From an uncultured Prevotella sp. (GTDB lineage Bacteria > Bacteroidota > Bacteroidia > Bacteroidales > Bacteroidaceae): a DNA stretch of 31,273 bases. Under the pieces are notes generated by a model. The model was not told the DNA's origin. It saw nothing but the letters and a program-made list of their open reading frames with translations, and made no database searches. Positions 15,571 to 23,419 of the stretch are shown here, in pieces (the first letter of the stretch is position 1; each line of letters begins with the position of its first letter). The translations under genes were made by a program, and so were the position numbers. The stretch is taken from contig USSF01000023.1 in NCBI GenBank assembly GCA_900557405.1, forward strand, positions 1 to 31,273. The letters run 5' to 3'.

Positions 15571-15580
15571 CAGAATGAAT

Positions 15581-15623
15581 GGCAACCGGGGCGCAAACGG
15601 ACGCTGCCGGTTGCCTGTTTTTT
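15581..15623 (+). terminator. Rho-independent terminator of the gcv operon
   Basis: GGCAACCGG (15581-15589) pairs with CCGGTTGCC (15607-15615), with an inner GCG/CGC extension, followed by TGTTTTTT. It starts 11 bp after the lpdA stop. The next gene's ATG is only 9 nt beyond the T-tract, leaving almost no room for a separate promoter and leader. Confidence 0.85.
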
Positions 15624-15631
15624 AATTGCCA

Positions 15632-16504
15632 ATGAATATCTTCAAAAGACTTTTCGGTGTAGCGCAGGAAGAAAAAGTTCCTACAAAGGAAGAACTGCAA
15701 GCAGAAAACAGCAAAAACTTCGACATCCTTAAATATGATGGCGTCAGGGCTTTGAAGACCCAGCGTTATGACTATGCGATAGAGTGTTTCCGTCATGCGC
15801 TTGATATAAACGAGGATCTGGAAATACACGACTATATGTCGCAGGCATATCTCGCTCTCAGTGATTTGCCGAATGCCTATCAGCATCTGCAGAAGCTTGC
15901 AGAGGCGCAGACCGACAACATTAACATCTTTATCAGAATGGCCCATGTGGCATACATGATGGAGGATTACTCAATTATGGGAACCGCATGCGAGAAGGCC
16001 CTGCTTATAGACAAGGAATCTCCCGATGCTCTGCATCTCTATGCAAAGTCGTGTGTCGGTATCGGTGATGTGACCAATGCCGTGGCTCTGTTGACAAAGG
16101 CTGTCACCGTAAAACCGGATTATGCGGATGCCTATCTCCTGCGTGGCGAAGTGCTGCTTAAGGAAGAAAGATATGACGAGGCAGACGAGGACGCTTCATG
16201 GCTGTTGGAAAATTATCCAGGTAATGAAGACGTGCTGATGCTGAAGGCGAACATCGAGAACAGCCGGAGCAATGACGCAGTTGCCATGGAGTATCTCGAC
16301 AAGGTAATCGATGCCAATCCTTTCCGTCAGGAAGCCTACGCCCTGCGTGGGGAATTGCGCCGCAAGGCCGGTGATGAAGCCGGAGCAAAGGAAGATATTG
16401 ATTATGCCGCAACGCTCCAGGAAGAGCCCCTGGAGGCAGGAGGCGAAAACGTGGAGAAGAAGGTGAAGGATGCCTATGCCAATATCAATCCTTTTGGATT
16501 GTAG
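15632..16504 (+). CDS. Tetratricopeptide repeat protein
   Basis: From the ATG at 15632 the product is 290 aa, with no signal peptide or membrane segment, so it is probably cytoplasmic. After a charged N-terminal stretch (about 1-35) it is made of about seven TPR-like helix pairs. Examples are YDYAIECFRHALDIN, MEDYSIMGTACEKALLID, GDVTNAVALLTKAVTVKPDYADAYLLRGE and NDAVAMEYLDKVIDANPFRQEAYALRGE. TPR domains bind partner proteins; no catalytic domain is attached and the partner is unknown. It sits just after the gcv terminator, so its expression may depend on read-through or on a promoter within the lpdA 3' end. A TTG at 15626 is an unlikely alternative start. Confidence 0.82.
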   Translation: MNIFKRLFGVAQEEKVPTKEELQAENSKNFDILKYDGVRALKTQRYDYAIECFRHALDINEDLEIHDYMSQAYLALSDLPNAYQHLQKLAEAQTDNINIFIRMAHVAYMMEDYSIMGTACEKALLIDKESPDALHLYAKSCVGIGDVTNAVALLTKAVTVKPDYADAYLLRGEVLLKEERYDEADEDASWLLENYPGNEDVLMLKANIENSRSNDAVAMEYLDKVIDANPFRQEAYALRGELRRKAGDEAGAKEDIDYAATLQEEPLEAGGENVEKKVKDAYANINPFGL

Positions 16505-16573
16505 ACACATGTTGGTATCCGTCCAATTCCAACTGATAGTCTGATTCCCGTAGATGGAATTAAGGCTTTATGA

Positions 16574-16648
16574 ATCAAGAATCAGAGAATCCACATCCTG
16601 CTTTTTTGCAGGAATTTTCTCCAATTCGCTGATTCTTGATGTTTTTTT
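16574..16648 (+). terminator. Nested-hairpin terminator after the TPR gene
   Basis: ATCAAGAATCAG (16574-16585) pairs perfectly with CTGATTCTTGAT (16629-16640). Inside lie GAGAA/TTCTC and a second hairpin TCCTGC (16596-16601) / GCAGGA (16608-16613) with a T6 loop. GTTTTTTT follows at 16641-16648. It lies between convergent genes and works best in the + direction. Confidence 0.75.
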
Positions 16649-16707
16649 ATCGAAGGACTTCCTGTAAGTGCGAAGTCACAATTATTTGTCTTTTGGGTAT
16701 TACGCCT

Positions 16708-19155
16708 TTAGAAATGTATGTTGGCATCAATTCCAATCTGGAATGGGGTACCACGCTGTGCCAGATACAACGTCTTGCCCGTGGCATTGCTGCTGAAGGC
16801 GAACGAGTTGTATCGGGTGTCAGTGATGTTGCGTCCCCATAGAGACAGGTTTAATTTGCTGAATACCACATCAATGTGAGCTCCGGCCATTGCATAGAAC
16901 TTCTGGCTGAACGTATTCGCTTCGTCCCAGTAAGTCTTCCCCTGGCCCGTCACGTTGGCACCGATGACGAGGGCTTTCACGCAGTCTGAAGCAAATGGCA
17001 TCGTCCAGTCGCCGGCAATGCTGAATGTGTGTTGCGGTATGAACGGCACATAGTTGTCGGCATAATCCGTTACCTTTCCGTTCTTCTCCTCGCTGTATTT
17101 GTCGAAGACGGAACGCGTGTAGCTGTATGTCGCAGCCCAACTGAGCCTGTTGTCCATCGCTTTGCCGCGCAGCGAAGCCTCGAAGCCGCAGCTATGGCTC
17201 TTTCCGGCGTTCACCATCATTCTGCCGAAACCGTATGTGCCAGCCATGACAGAAAGCTGTTGGTTGCGTATCTTCATGTAATACGTGGAGAAATCCGCCT
17301 GAAGTGCGTTCCCGAAGAGATTGAGATGAGTTCCCAGCTCATAGTTCCAGCTGTATTCCGGTTTGTATGATATCGTGGAATTGATTTTCCTGTAGTCCTC
17401 ATCCGTATGCTGGATGTCTCCGCCGTTGCGCAACGCCATGCCGCTGTTTTTGCGTATTTCCGTCTGCAGGATATCGGAGAACATCTGTATGTTGTATCCG
17501 CCGGAACGGTATCCCTTGCTCACGATGGCGTATATGTTGCTGCCGTTGTCGTCCGTTCTCCATGTGAATCCGAGCTTGGGTAATACCTGGTTGAAGCTGT
17601 TGCCCTTGTCGTTGTCGAGAACTGAGCGCAGACGGCTTGCGGCATCAATGCCCATGACGCTCACGGAGACATCCATCAGCGCACTCGTGTTGTAGTTTAT
17701 CTTGACACGGCTGTAGTCGTATCGCAGACCGATGGTCATGGTAAGACGCTTTGTCAGGTCGATAGCCGACTCATGGAAAATGCCGAGGTTGAATTGTGGT
17801 GTGTGGAAGAGACCGGGCACAGACAGCGACAGTGAGTTGACCTTCACCCCTCCGGCCTTTTCGATTGTAGCGGCTGCCATCTCTTTTGCTCCGTCTTCGG
17901 TTATGCCGGGGATGCCCATGAATTTCTCTGCCATTGACTTTACCATGCTGTTATACATCGCCGACTGAATCATTCCGGCCATGTTTCCGGTGAAGTCAGA
18001 GTCGAAGAATACGGGAGCCTCCGTGCGCAGCCACAGATATGAGCCGTATAGTCCGCTCGTGTGGCGCCATCTGCCGTTGTTTCCCTTTATGGCAAACTCC
18101 TGTGATATGCCGTTCTGCAATTGGTTCTGCTTCAGGTGCATGTAATCGAGAGCCGTGTAGTCCTGATCCATGTTCATGCGGTCAGAAAGAAACTGATAGC
18201 TTGTGGTTGAGTTCATAGTGAGCTTCGGAAGCGAATATCTTATGTTGAAGGCCGTGTTCAACATGTTACGGCGGTATTTGCCGTCCCTGTTTGTAGCCGG
18301 GGCTGCCGTCTTGTCGTTGGCAATATCGAGCGCTCCGTACGGGAACGCGCCCTGGTTTGAATACTGGTAGTCGGCTATGAAATCATAGGTCAGCCTGTCG
18401 GAATACCTGTTCACGATTCTCACCTTTCCGCCGACTTCGTTGTACAGGTCGGCGCGCTTTCCTGTGGTACTGTTCCTGAAGAAACCGTTCTGTCCGCTGT
18501 AGAATCCGGCAATGGACATCGCCGTGTTGTGGGAAATCATGGAGTAGTTGGCAAACTCCACATTCCTGTAGAACCTGCTGCCCAGACCGAGTTTTATGTC
18601 AGTCCCCTTGTGGGTGAAAGGATTCTTGGAGTATATCCTTACGAGTCCGCCCTCTGTGTTCATACCGTAGAGCGTGCCCTGCGGACCACGCAACACGTCG
18701 GCGCGGTCAATCTGATATATATGGATATTGTATGAATTCTTGCTCAGCAGCGGCATTCCGTCGAGATACACTCCTATGGCCGGGTTGTTGATTCTCGAAC
18801 CGATTCCTCGGATATACATCGACGATGTGAGGCGCGAGCCATACACTGGCATCTGGAATGAAGGCACAAAGCGCGAAAGGTCGGAAATGTCACGCATGCC
18901 TATCATGCCGGCCTCTTTGGATGTGAAGATACTCGAAGCCATGGGCTGGTTGCGCAGGATGGAACTCTCCTTCGGCTGTGACACCACGACCACTTCGTCG
19001 AGATTGAAAACCCTCGACGTGTCGGCGATGGAAATACTTCTTGCCGGTGATTCCGGCATATTTGTGTTGCTTCCTTTGAATGTTGTGGCATAGGCAGGAA
19101 TTTGTATCAGCAGACTTCCTGCGACCACGGTAAATAGTTTCTCATATTGTTTCAT
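16708..19155 (-). CDS. TonB-dependent outer-membrane receptor (non-SusC type)
   Basis: From the ATG at 19155 (815 aa) the protein has a signal peptide, MKQYEKLFTVVAGSLLIQIPAYA. A TonB-box-like FNLDEVVVVSQP follows, then a plug domain (SSMYIRGIGSRINNPAIGVYLDGMP and RADVLRGPQGTLYGMNTEGG), then a long beta-barrel ending in phenylalanine (DANIHF). It lacks both the carboxypeptidase-like N-terminal domain of SusC and an adjacent SusD. The plug resembles the iron-complex/pesticin receptor group, so a siderophore, cofactor or similar ligand is plausible but unproven. An upstream in-frame ATG at 19191 overlaps the promoter and is unlikely. The gene is last in a co-directional - strand series. Confidence 0.87.
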   Translation of the reverse strand: MKQYEKLFTVVAGSLLIQIPAYATTFKGSNTNMPESPARSISIADTSRVFNLDEVVVVSQPKESSILRNQPMASSIFTSKEAGMIGMRDISDLSRFVPSFQMPVYGSRLTSSMYIRGIGSRINNPAIGVYLDGMPLLSKNSYNIHIYQIDRADVLRGPQGTLYGMNTEGGLVRIYSKNPFTHKGTDIKLGLGSRFYRNVEFANYSMISHNTAMSIAGFYSGQNGFFRNSTTGKRADLYNEVGGKVRIVNRYSDRLTYDFIADYQYSNQGAFPYGALDIANDKTAAPATNRDGKYRRNMLNTAFNIRYSLPKLTMNSTTSYQFLSDRMNMDQDYTALDYMHLKQNQLQNGISQEFAIKGNNGRWRHTSGLYGSYLWLRTEAPVFFDSDFTGNMAGMIQSAMYNSMVKSMAEKFMGIPGITEDGAKEMAAATIEKAGGVKVNSLSLSVPGLFHTPQFNLGIFHESAIDLTKRLTMTIGLRYDYSRVKINYNTSALMDVSVSVMGIDAASRLRSVLDNDKGNSFNQVLPKLGFTWRTDDNGSNIYAIVSKGYRSGGYNIQMFSDILQTEIRKNSGMALRNGGDIQHTDEDYRKINSTISYKPEYSWNYELGTHLNLFGNALQADFSTYYMKIRNQQLSVMAGTYGFGRMMVNAGKSHSCGFEASLRGKAMDNRLSWAATYSYTRSVFDKYSEEKNGKVTDYADNYVPFIPQHTFSIAGDWTMPFASDCVKALVIGANVTGQGKTYWDEANTFSQKFYAMAGAHIDVVFSKLNLSLWGRNITDTRYNSFAFSSNATGKTLYLAQRGTPFQIGIDANIHF

Positions 19156-19160
19156 GGGTG

Positions 19161-19191
19161 CAAAGGTATATCGCCAGATTTTAATATGCAA
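19161..19191 (-). promoter_or_regulatory. Promoter of the TonB receptor gene, possibly leaderless
   Basis: Read on -, TTG (19189-19191), 20 nt, then TACCTTTG (19161-19168) fits the Bacteroidetes consensus. The ATG at 19155 begins 5 nt after the -7 box, about where transcription would start, so the mRNA could have no or almost no leader. Confidence 0.55.
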
Positions 19192-19265
19192 TCCTAATAA
19201 ATGGGGATTGTCGGCGATATTGTATGGGATATTCGGAATGATGGGCTCTGAATGTAAATATATAA

Positions 19266-19300
19266 TGCCGATATTATGCGTGAATATATATATGACGGCA
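19266..19300 (-). other. AT-rich inverted repeat between the zinc-ribbon and receptor genes
   Basis: TGCCG (19266-19270) faces CGGCA (19296-19300) around an alternating AT tract. GATATT/AATATT motifs recur from 19217 to 19306. It could be a weak transcript end for the zinc-ribbon gene upstream on -, but no good T-tract is present. Confidence 0.3.
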
Positions 19301-19336
19301 ATATTTAGAGATACAGAGATTTATTTTCAATTGATT

Positions 19337-20347
19337 CTATTCGTTGATAGCTCCGCAGTTCGGGCATTTCCCCTTGTGGCGCATTCTTGTACCGCATTTT
19401 CCGCAGATATATGGCTCGCTGGCCTTGTGGAAATAGCGGCGCAGGGCATAATAGTAGAAGGCTATGAGCAAAGGATAGCCTATATAGTAGAGTGTTGTAA
19501 GGCTGAACACGATATAGCAGATGGCGCAGATACCGCACAGACCGCAGAGATACAGGATGGCATCGGAGAACGGGAGGATGCGCCTCACTTCATCCACTGT
19601 GGCTATGGAGATAATCAGCATTGACCATACCGACGCAAGGAAGATGGCGAGCAACGGCGACACGGAGAATGGGTTCAGCGTGGGGTGGAAATAGAAATTG
19701 TGCCAAGTGTCGGCAGCGAAGAGCTGCATACTGGCATAGAATGAGGCGGCTGTTGCCACCGTGAGGGTCAGGAGGGTGGGATAGAATGAGTTGATGTCGT
19801 TGAACAGCACTATCTTGCCTTTCCTGCGGAACAGGTTCCGGAGCAGATAGGCGGCGGAAATTACGCTGATTATGATAAGCGTAATCAGCAGGTGGGTGTC
19901 GGAGAATGTGGAGATGAACTTGGATATGGGGTCGTCCGGCACCACGGCGGGCAGAAGCATCTTCTCCCTTATCCATCCGAAGGTGAACTGGTCGCGCGCC
20001 AGCTGCACCCATACCGAGTCAACGGGGTCGGTGGGGAGGATGCGTATGTCGGCCACGGCAACCCTGTCGCCCTTCTTCACATGGAGGGTGTCGGTGGGTA
20101 GCCCGCTCAGGAACTCTTCGGGTTGCTCCTTCAGCAGAATGAGAGAGTCAGCCTTGATGATGAAATTGAAGTTCTGTGAGTAATGGTGGGTGTGGGCGAA
20201 TATCAGTGAGTCGCGCTGTTTCTCGCTATACTGTATCGTGTCGGGCAATGGTCTGGTGATGAATGTCCTGTTGTGGTAGCAGCCCGCAAGCAGGATATTC
20301 ATTATGAAGATGATAACGATGGCCGTCGGCAGATGTCTTTGTCTCAT
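19337..20347 (-). CDS. Membrane lipoprotein with SH3-like region and C-terminal zinc ribbon
   Basis: This 336-aa protein has a lipoprotein-type signal peptide ending in LLAGC (Cys23). A soluble region of about 25-150 follows, whose part at 60-125 (VKKGDRVAVADIR...VWVQLARDQFTFGWIREKML) looks like an SH3-type wall-binding fold. Next come about five or six hydrophobic segments (about 150-305). The last 24 residues are a zinc ribbon with Cys315, Cys318, Cys328 and Cys331 (CGKCG...CPNCG). Lipobox, polytopic membrane part and zinc ribbon together are uncommon. I do not recognise a function. It lies 46 bp after the U32 gene and is probably co-transcribed with it. Confidence 0.75.
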   Translation of the reverse strand: MRQRHLPTAIVIIFIMNILLAGCYHNRTFITRPLPDTIQYSEKQRDSLIFAHTHHYSQNFNFIIKADSLILLKEQPEEFLSGLPTDTLHVKKGDRVAVADIRILPTDPVDSVWVQLARDQFTFGWIREKMLLPAVVPDDPISKFISTFSDTHLLITLIIISVISAAYLLRNLFRRKGKIVLFNDINSFYPTLLTLTVATAASFYASMQLFAADTWHNFYFHPTLNPFSVSPLLAIFLASVWSMLIISIATVDEVRRILPFSDAILYLCGLCGICAICYIVFSLTTLYYIGYPLLIAFYYYALRRYFHKASEPYICGKCGTRMRHKGKCPNCGAINE

Positions 20348-20393
20348 AATAGTATAGGTATGGATTTGTTAAGCGTGACTTCAGTTGTCGTTT

Positions 20394-22235
20394 TTATTCC
20401 TCGGCGTATATGTTCATCATGCAGTGGGCGCAGTTGAATTCCAACCGGAATGTCCTTCCGTCGCCGAGTCTGATTCTCAGCGGGTCTTTCAGCAAGGTGT
20501 CTGGATTGCTACGCTTCTTGCATTGTCCGATTTCATATCTCAGACAGTATCTGCATTGCATGATGAGCGGTGATTGTGGCTTTTGCAGCTCAAAGGCAGG
20601 ACGGATGGTCTTCAATCCCTCCTCCTTGTAGAATTCCTCAGCCAATCTGTTGGATATGTTATACATGTACGGCATGGGGTACATGGAGAAATGCCCAGCG
20701 GGAGCCGTGCGATTCTTGTCGACAGACTTTGTTCCCGGTGTGGCGGTATTTCTGTTTTCGAGTTGCTCCACACATTCCCTTCTCATGTCGGAGAGGAGGC
20801 TGTTGGGCACGAACCATGGGAATTCTGCGGGCTGCAGACTTATTCCGTCTACGGCAAATTCCGTGTTGCCCAGTTTGGAGAGCTGCTTCTTGATGTTCTC
20901 CATCTGTGGGTTCTTTGCGGTGTCGAGGGTGATTTCGCGACTTGCGGCAACCTTGCATTGCTGGTCTTTTATCCCAGCCTCCAGCAGTAGATGACCTTCG
21001 GTGTAGGACAGGGCGAGGGTGATGGGGAGCTTGCGCTTCGTCTTGTCACTGTTCATCTCCTTTTCAAAGGCGTGGTCGCTGTTTCTGTATAGTGCTGTGC
21101 CGCGTTTCAGTCCGCGCGGCATGTTCAGCGGAAACAGTCTGTTGCCTTCGGCTTTGTTTATGCGGAAACCTTCCAGTTCGTTGCTCTCGTTGATGAAGCA
21201 CAAACCGTCGCCGTTGGCAAAGGTTGCCGTGCCGGCAACGTTGAACGAGTTGCCGCGTATTTCCTTCACCTTGCCCACGTATTCGCCCATGGCCTTCGGC
21301 GTATAGAAGGAGGCGATGCGGCTCTTCCTTCCGTCGAGGAAATATTCCGTGAAGCCGCGGTTGAAGGTCTTTTTCAGATTTGGAGTGAACTCCGTCTGGC
21401 AGATGCCCGACGAGGCCCTTCGGTAATCCTTTCCTCTCTTGGCGATGATTTCGTCAAGGCGCTGGCTGTAGGCGGCCGTGACGTTTCTCACATAGTTGAT
21501 GTCCTTCAGCCTGCCTTCAATCTTGAAAGATGTGACGCCGGCATCTGCAAGCCTTTCGAGAGAGTCAATGCGGCACATGTCTTTAAGCGAAAGCAGGTGG
21601 GCGTCTCGCTCTATCGTGTTCCCCTCGTTGTCGAGCAGGTCGAACTTCATTCTGCAGAATTGTGCGCATGCACCGCGGTTGGCGCTTCTTCCGAAGCAAT
21701 ATTCCGATGCATAACAGGTGCCCGAATAGCTCACGCAGAGCGCTCCGTGGACGAAGACCTCAAGTTCCGTATCGGGCAGTGCCTTGTGTATTCCGGATAT
21801 TTCGTCTATTGTGAGTTCCCTTGCCAATACCACGCGCTCGAATCCGTGTGCTCTCAGCCATGCTGCTTTTTCAAGATTGCGGTTGTCTGTCTGCGTGCTT
21901 GCGTGCAGGGCCACGTTTTTCGGCAGGTCAAGCTTGAGCAGTCCCATGTCCTGTACAAGTATTGCGTCTACCCCTGCATCCCCGAGCGCATCGAGGAGCC
22001 GCTGCGTGTCTTCAAGTTCGTTGTCGTATATGATGGTGTTCACCGTCACGTAGACCTTGCAGCCGAACTTGTGGGCGTATCCGCAGAGTTGCTTTATGTC
22101 ATCCACGCTGTTGCCCACAGCCTGACGGGCACCGAACCTGTCGGCGCCGATGTATACGGCATCCGCTCCGCAGTCGATGGCTGCGATTCCGCATTCAAGG
22201 TTCTTTGCCGGAGCAAGAAGTTCAAGTTCTCTCAT
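20394..22235 (-). CDS. U32 family peptidase-like protein (RlhA/TrhP group)
   Basis: This 613-aa protein is of peptidase family U32, whose bacterial members TrhP and RlhA are now linked to hydroxylation of tRNA or 23S rRNA using prephenate-derived chemistry rather than to proteolysis. It begins ELLAPAKNLECGIAAIDCGADAVYIG. The U32 signature EVFVHGALCVSYSGTCYAS is at about 159-177, with conserved cysteines continuing in RGACAQFCR (187-195). The central region, about 380-490, would correspond to the collagenase-associated DUF3656-type domain. Near the C-terminus, CRYCLRYEIGQC and CAHC add a cysteine cluster that could bind metal or Fe-S. The length is nearer RlhA (about 650 aa) than TrhP (about 450 aa). 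It starts 43 bp after metA. Confidence 0.85.
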   Translation of the reverse strand: MRELELLAPAKNLECGIAAIDCGADAVYIGADRFGARQAVGNSVDDIKQLCGYAHKFGCKVYVTVNTIIYDNELEDTQRLLDALGDAGVDAILVQDMGLLKLDLPKNVALHASTQTDNRNLEKAAWLRAHGFERVVLARELTIDEISGIHKALPDTELEVFVHGALCVSYSGTCYASEYCFGRSANRGACAQFCRMKFDLLDNEGNTIERDAHLLSLKDMCRIDSLERLADAGVTSFKIEGRLKDINYVRNVTAAYSQRLDEIIAKRGKDYRRASSGICQTEFTPNLKKTFNRGFTEYFLDGRKSRIASFYTPKAMGEYVGKVKEIRGNSFNVAGTATFANGDGLCFINESNELEGFRINKAEGNRLFPLNMPRGLKRGTALYRNSDHAFEKEMNSDKTKRKLPITLALSYTEGHLLLEAGIKDQQCKVAASREITLDTAKNPQMENIKKQLSKLGNTEFAVDGISLQPAEFPWFVPNSLLSDMRRECVEQLENRNTATPGTKSVDKNRTAPAGHFSMYPMPYMYNISNRLAEEFYKEEGLKTIRPAFELQKPQSPLIMQCRYCLRYEIGQCKKRSNPDTLLKDPLRIRLGDGRTFRLEFNCAHCMMNIYAEE

Positions 22236-22278
22236 ATCTCTTGTTTATGTTCTATTCTTTATGGTTATGGCTTAGGGG

Positions 22279-23196
22279 TTATCTTATCATGTTGATGTCG
22301 TATGGCGTCTCCTGGTACACGTAGTAGTTTATCCAGTTGGTGAAGAAGAGGTTTGCGTGTGCCCTCCATCTCACCAGAGGCTTGTTTTCAGGGTTGTCGC
22401 CGATGTAATAGTTCTTCGGTATCTCTACGTCGTCGCGTTTCCCGAGGTCGCGGCGGTATTCCTGGTCCAGAGTCAATGGTGCGTATTCAAAGTGTCCGGT
22501 GATGAAGAATTCCCTTCCGCCGTTTGCCGTTATTATGGTTGGTCCGCTTTCTTCGGACTCGGCGATGAGATGCAGTCTTCCGTCGCTGATAATGTCCTCC
22601 TTCCTCACTTCCGTATGGCGGCTTTGCGGCATGTAGAAGATGTCGTCGAAACCTCTGAATATAGGCAACAACGGGTCGTTGCAGCGCTGTTTGAATATTC
22701 CGAACATCTTCTTCTTCAGCGGATGTTTGGGTATTCCGTAATGGTAATATAGTCCAGCCTGTGCTGCCCAGCAGATATACATGGTGCTGGTGATGTGCGA
22801 TTTGGCCCATTCGAATATAGTGGTTATCTCCTTCCAGTAGCCCACCTCCTCGAATTCAAAGTTCTCCACCGGTGCTCCGGTGATTATCATTCCGTCGAAT
22901 CTTTCCTCTTTGATTATGTCGAAGTCCTTGTAGAACATCATCATGTGTTCAATCGGTGTGTTCTTCGGCGTGTGGCTCTTCAGTTTCATGAATGTGATGT
23001 CAATCTGCAGAGGGGTGTTGGATAGCAGTCTCACGAGGTCCGTCTCTGTTGTAATCTTGAGTGGCATGAGATTGAGTATCACTATTTTCAGTGGGCGTAT
23101 ATCCTGTGTGTGTGCCCTGGTGTTGTCCATGACAAAGATATTCTCTTTCTTGAGAATATCGATGGCTGGCAATTTGTCTGGAATCCTTAATGGCAT
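22279..23196 (-). CDS. metAA: Homoserine O-acetyltransferase (MetA family)
   Basis: This 305-aa enzyme activates homoserine in methionine synthesis. The MetA catalytic residues are at their E. coli numbers: Cys142 (YICWAAQAG), His235 and Glu237 (ITGHFEYAP). Residue 111, in TGAPVEN, is Glu. In this family Glu111 is known to select acetyl-CoA and Gly111 succinyl-CoA, so the gene is best called an acetyltransferase despite frequent 'succinyltransferase' labels. Start MPLRIPDKLPA is the standard family N-terminus. A good promoter precedes it, and it leads a likely operon with the U32 and zinc-ribbon genes. Confidence 0.93.
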   Translation of the reverse strand: MPLRIPDKLPAIDILKKENIFVMDNTRAHTQDIRPLKIVILNLMPLKITTETDLVRLLSNTPLQIDITFMKLKSHTPKNTPIEHMMMFYKDFDIIKEERFDGMIITGAPVENFEFEEVGYWKEITTIFEWAKSHITSTMYICWAAQAGLYYHYGIPKHPLKKKMFGIFKQRCNDPLLPIFRGFDDIFYMPQSRHTEVRKEDIISDGRLHLIAESEESGPTIITANGGREFFITGHFEYAPLTLDQEYRRDLGKRDDVEIPKNYYIGDNPENKPLVRWRAHANLFFTNWINYYVYQETPYDINMIR

Positions 23197-23217
23197 AATC
23201 TATTACAAATAATAATG

Positions 23218-23249
23218 CAAATTTAATGGATTCTCCTTTTAACACCAAA
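23218..23249 (-). promoter_or_regulatory. Promoter of metA
   Basis: Read on -, TTTG (23246-23249), 20 nt, then TAAATTTG (23218-23225) matches both Bacteroidetes boxes. It predicts a leader of about 15 nt before the ATG at 23196, too short for a SAM riboswitch. Confidence 0.72.
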
Positions 23250-23276
23250 AAAAACGGAAGAATTTAATCCCAAAAG

Positions 23277-23307
23277 GGACGGCAGCCAATACAAAAGGCT
23301 GCCGTCC
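23277..23307 (-). terminator. Terminator of the SusCD-phosphatase operon
   Basis: GGACGGCAGCC (23277-23287) pairs perfectly over 11 bp with GGCTGCCGTCC (23297-23307). Read on -, it is followed by CTTTT and then a further T-rich stretch. It lies about 110 bp beyond the phosphatase stop and just before the metA promoter. Confidence 0.75.
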
Positions 23308-23419
23308 GCAAATGAATACTAAAACAAAATCAATTTAAAATTATATTATAATTGCGTGTCTGTGTTATGGTTCGAAATGCATTATGTGTTCTTTCATGTG
23401 AAATATCGCGTGTGCTCTT

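Noticed and set aside
23197..23217. SAM riboswitch in front of metA
   Set aside because: The leader predicted from the promoter is too short to hold one.
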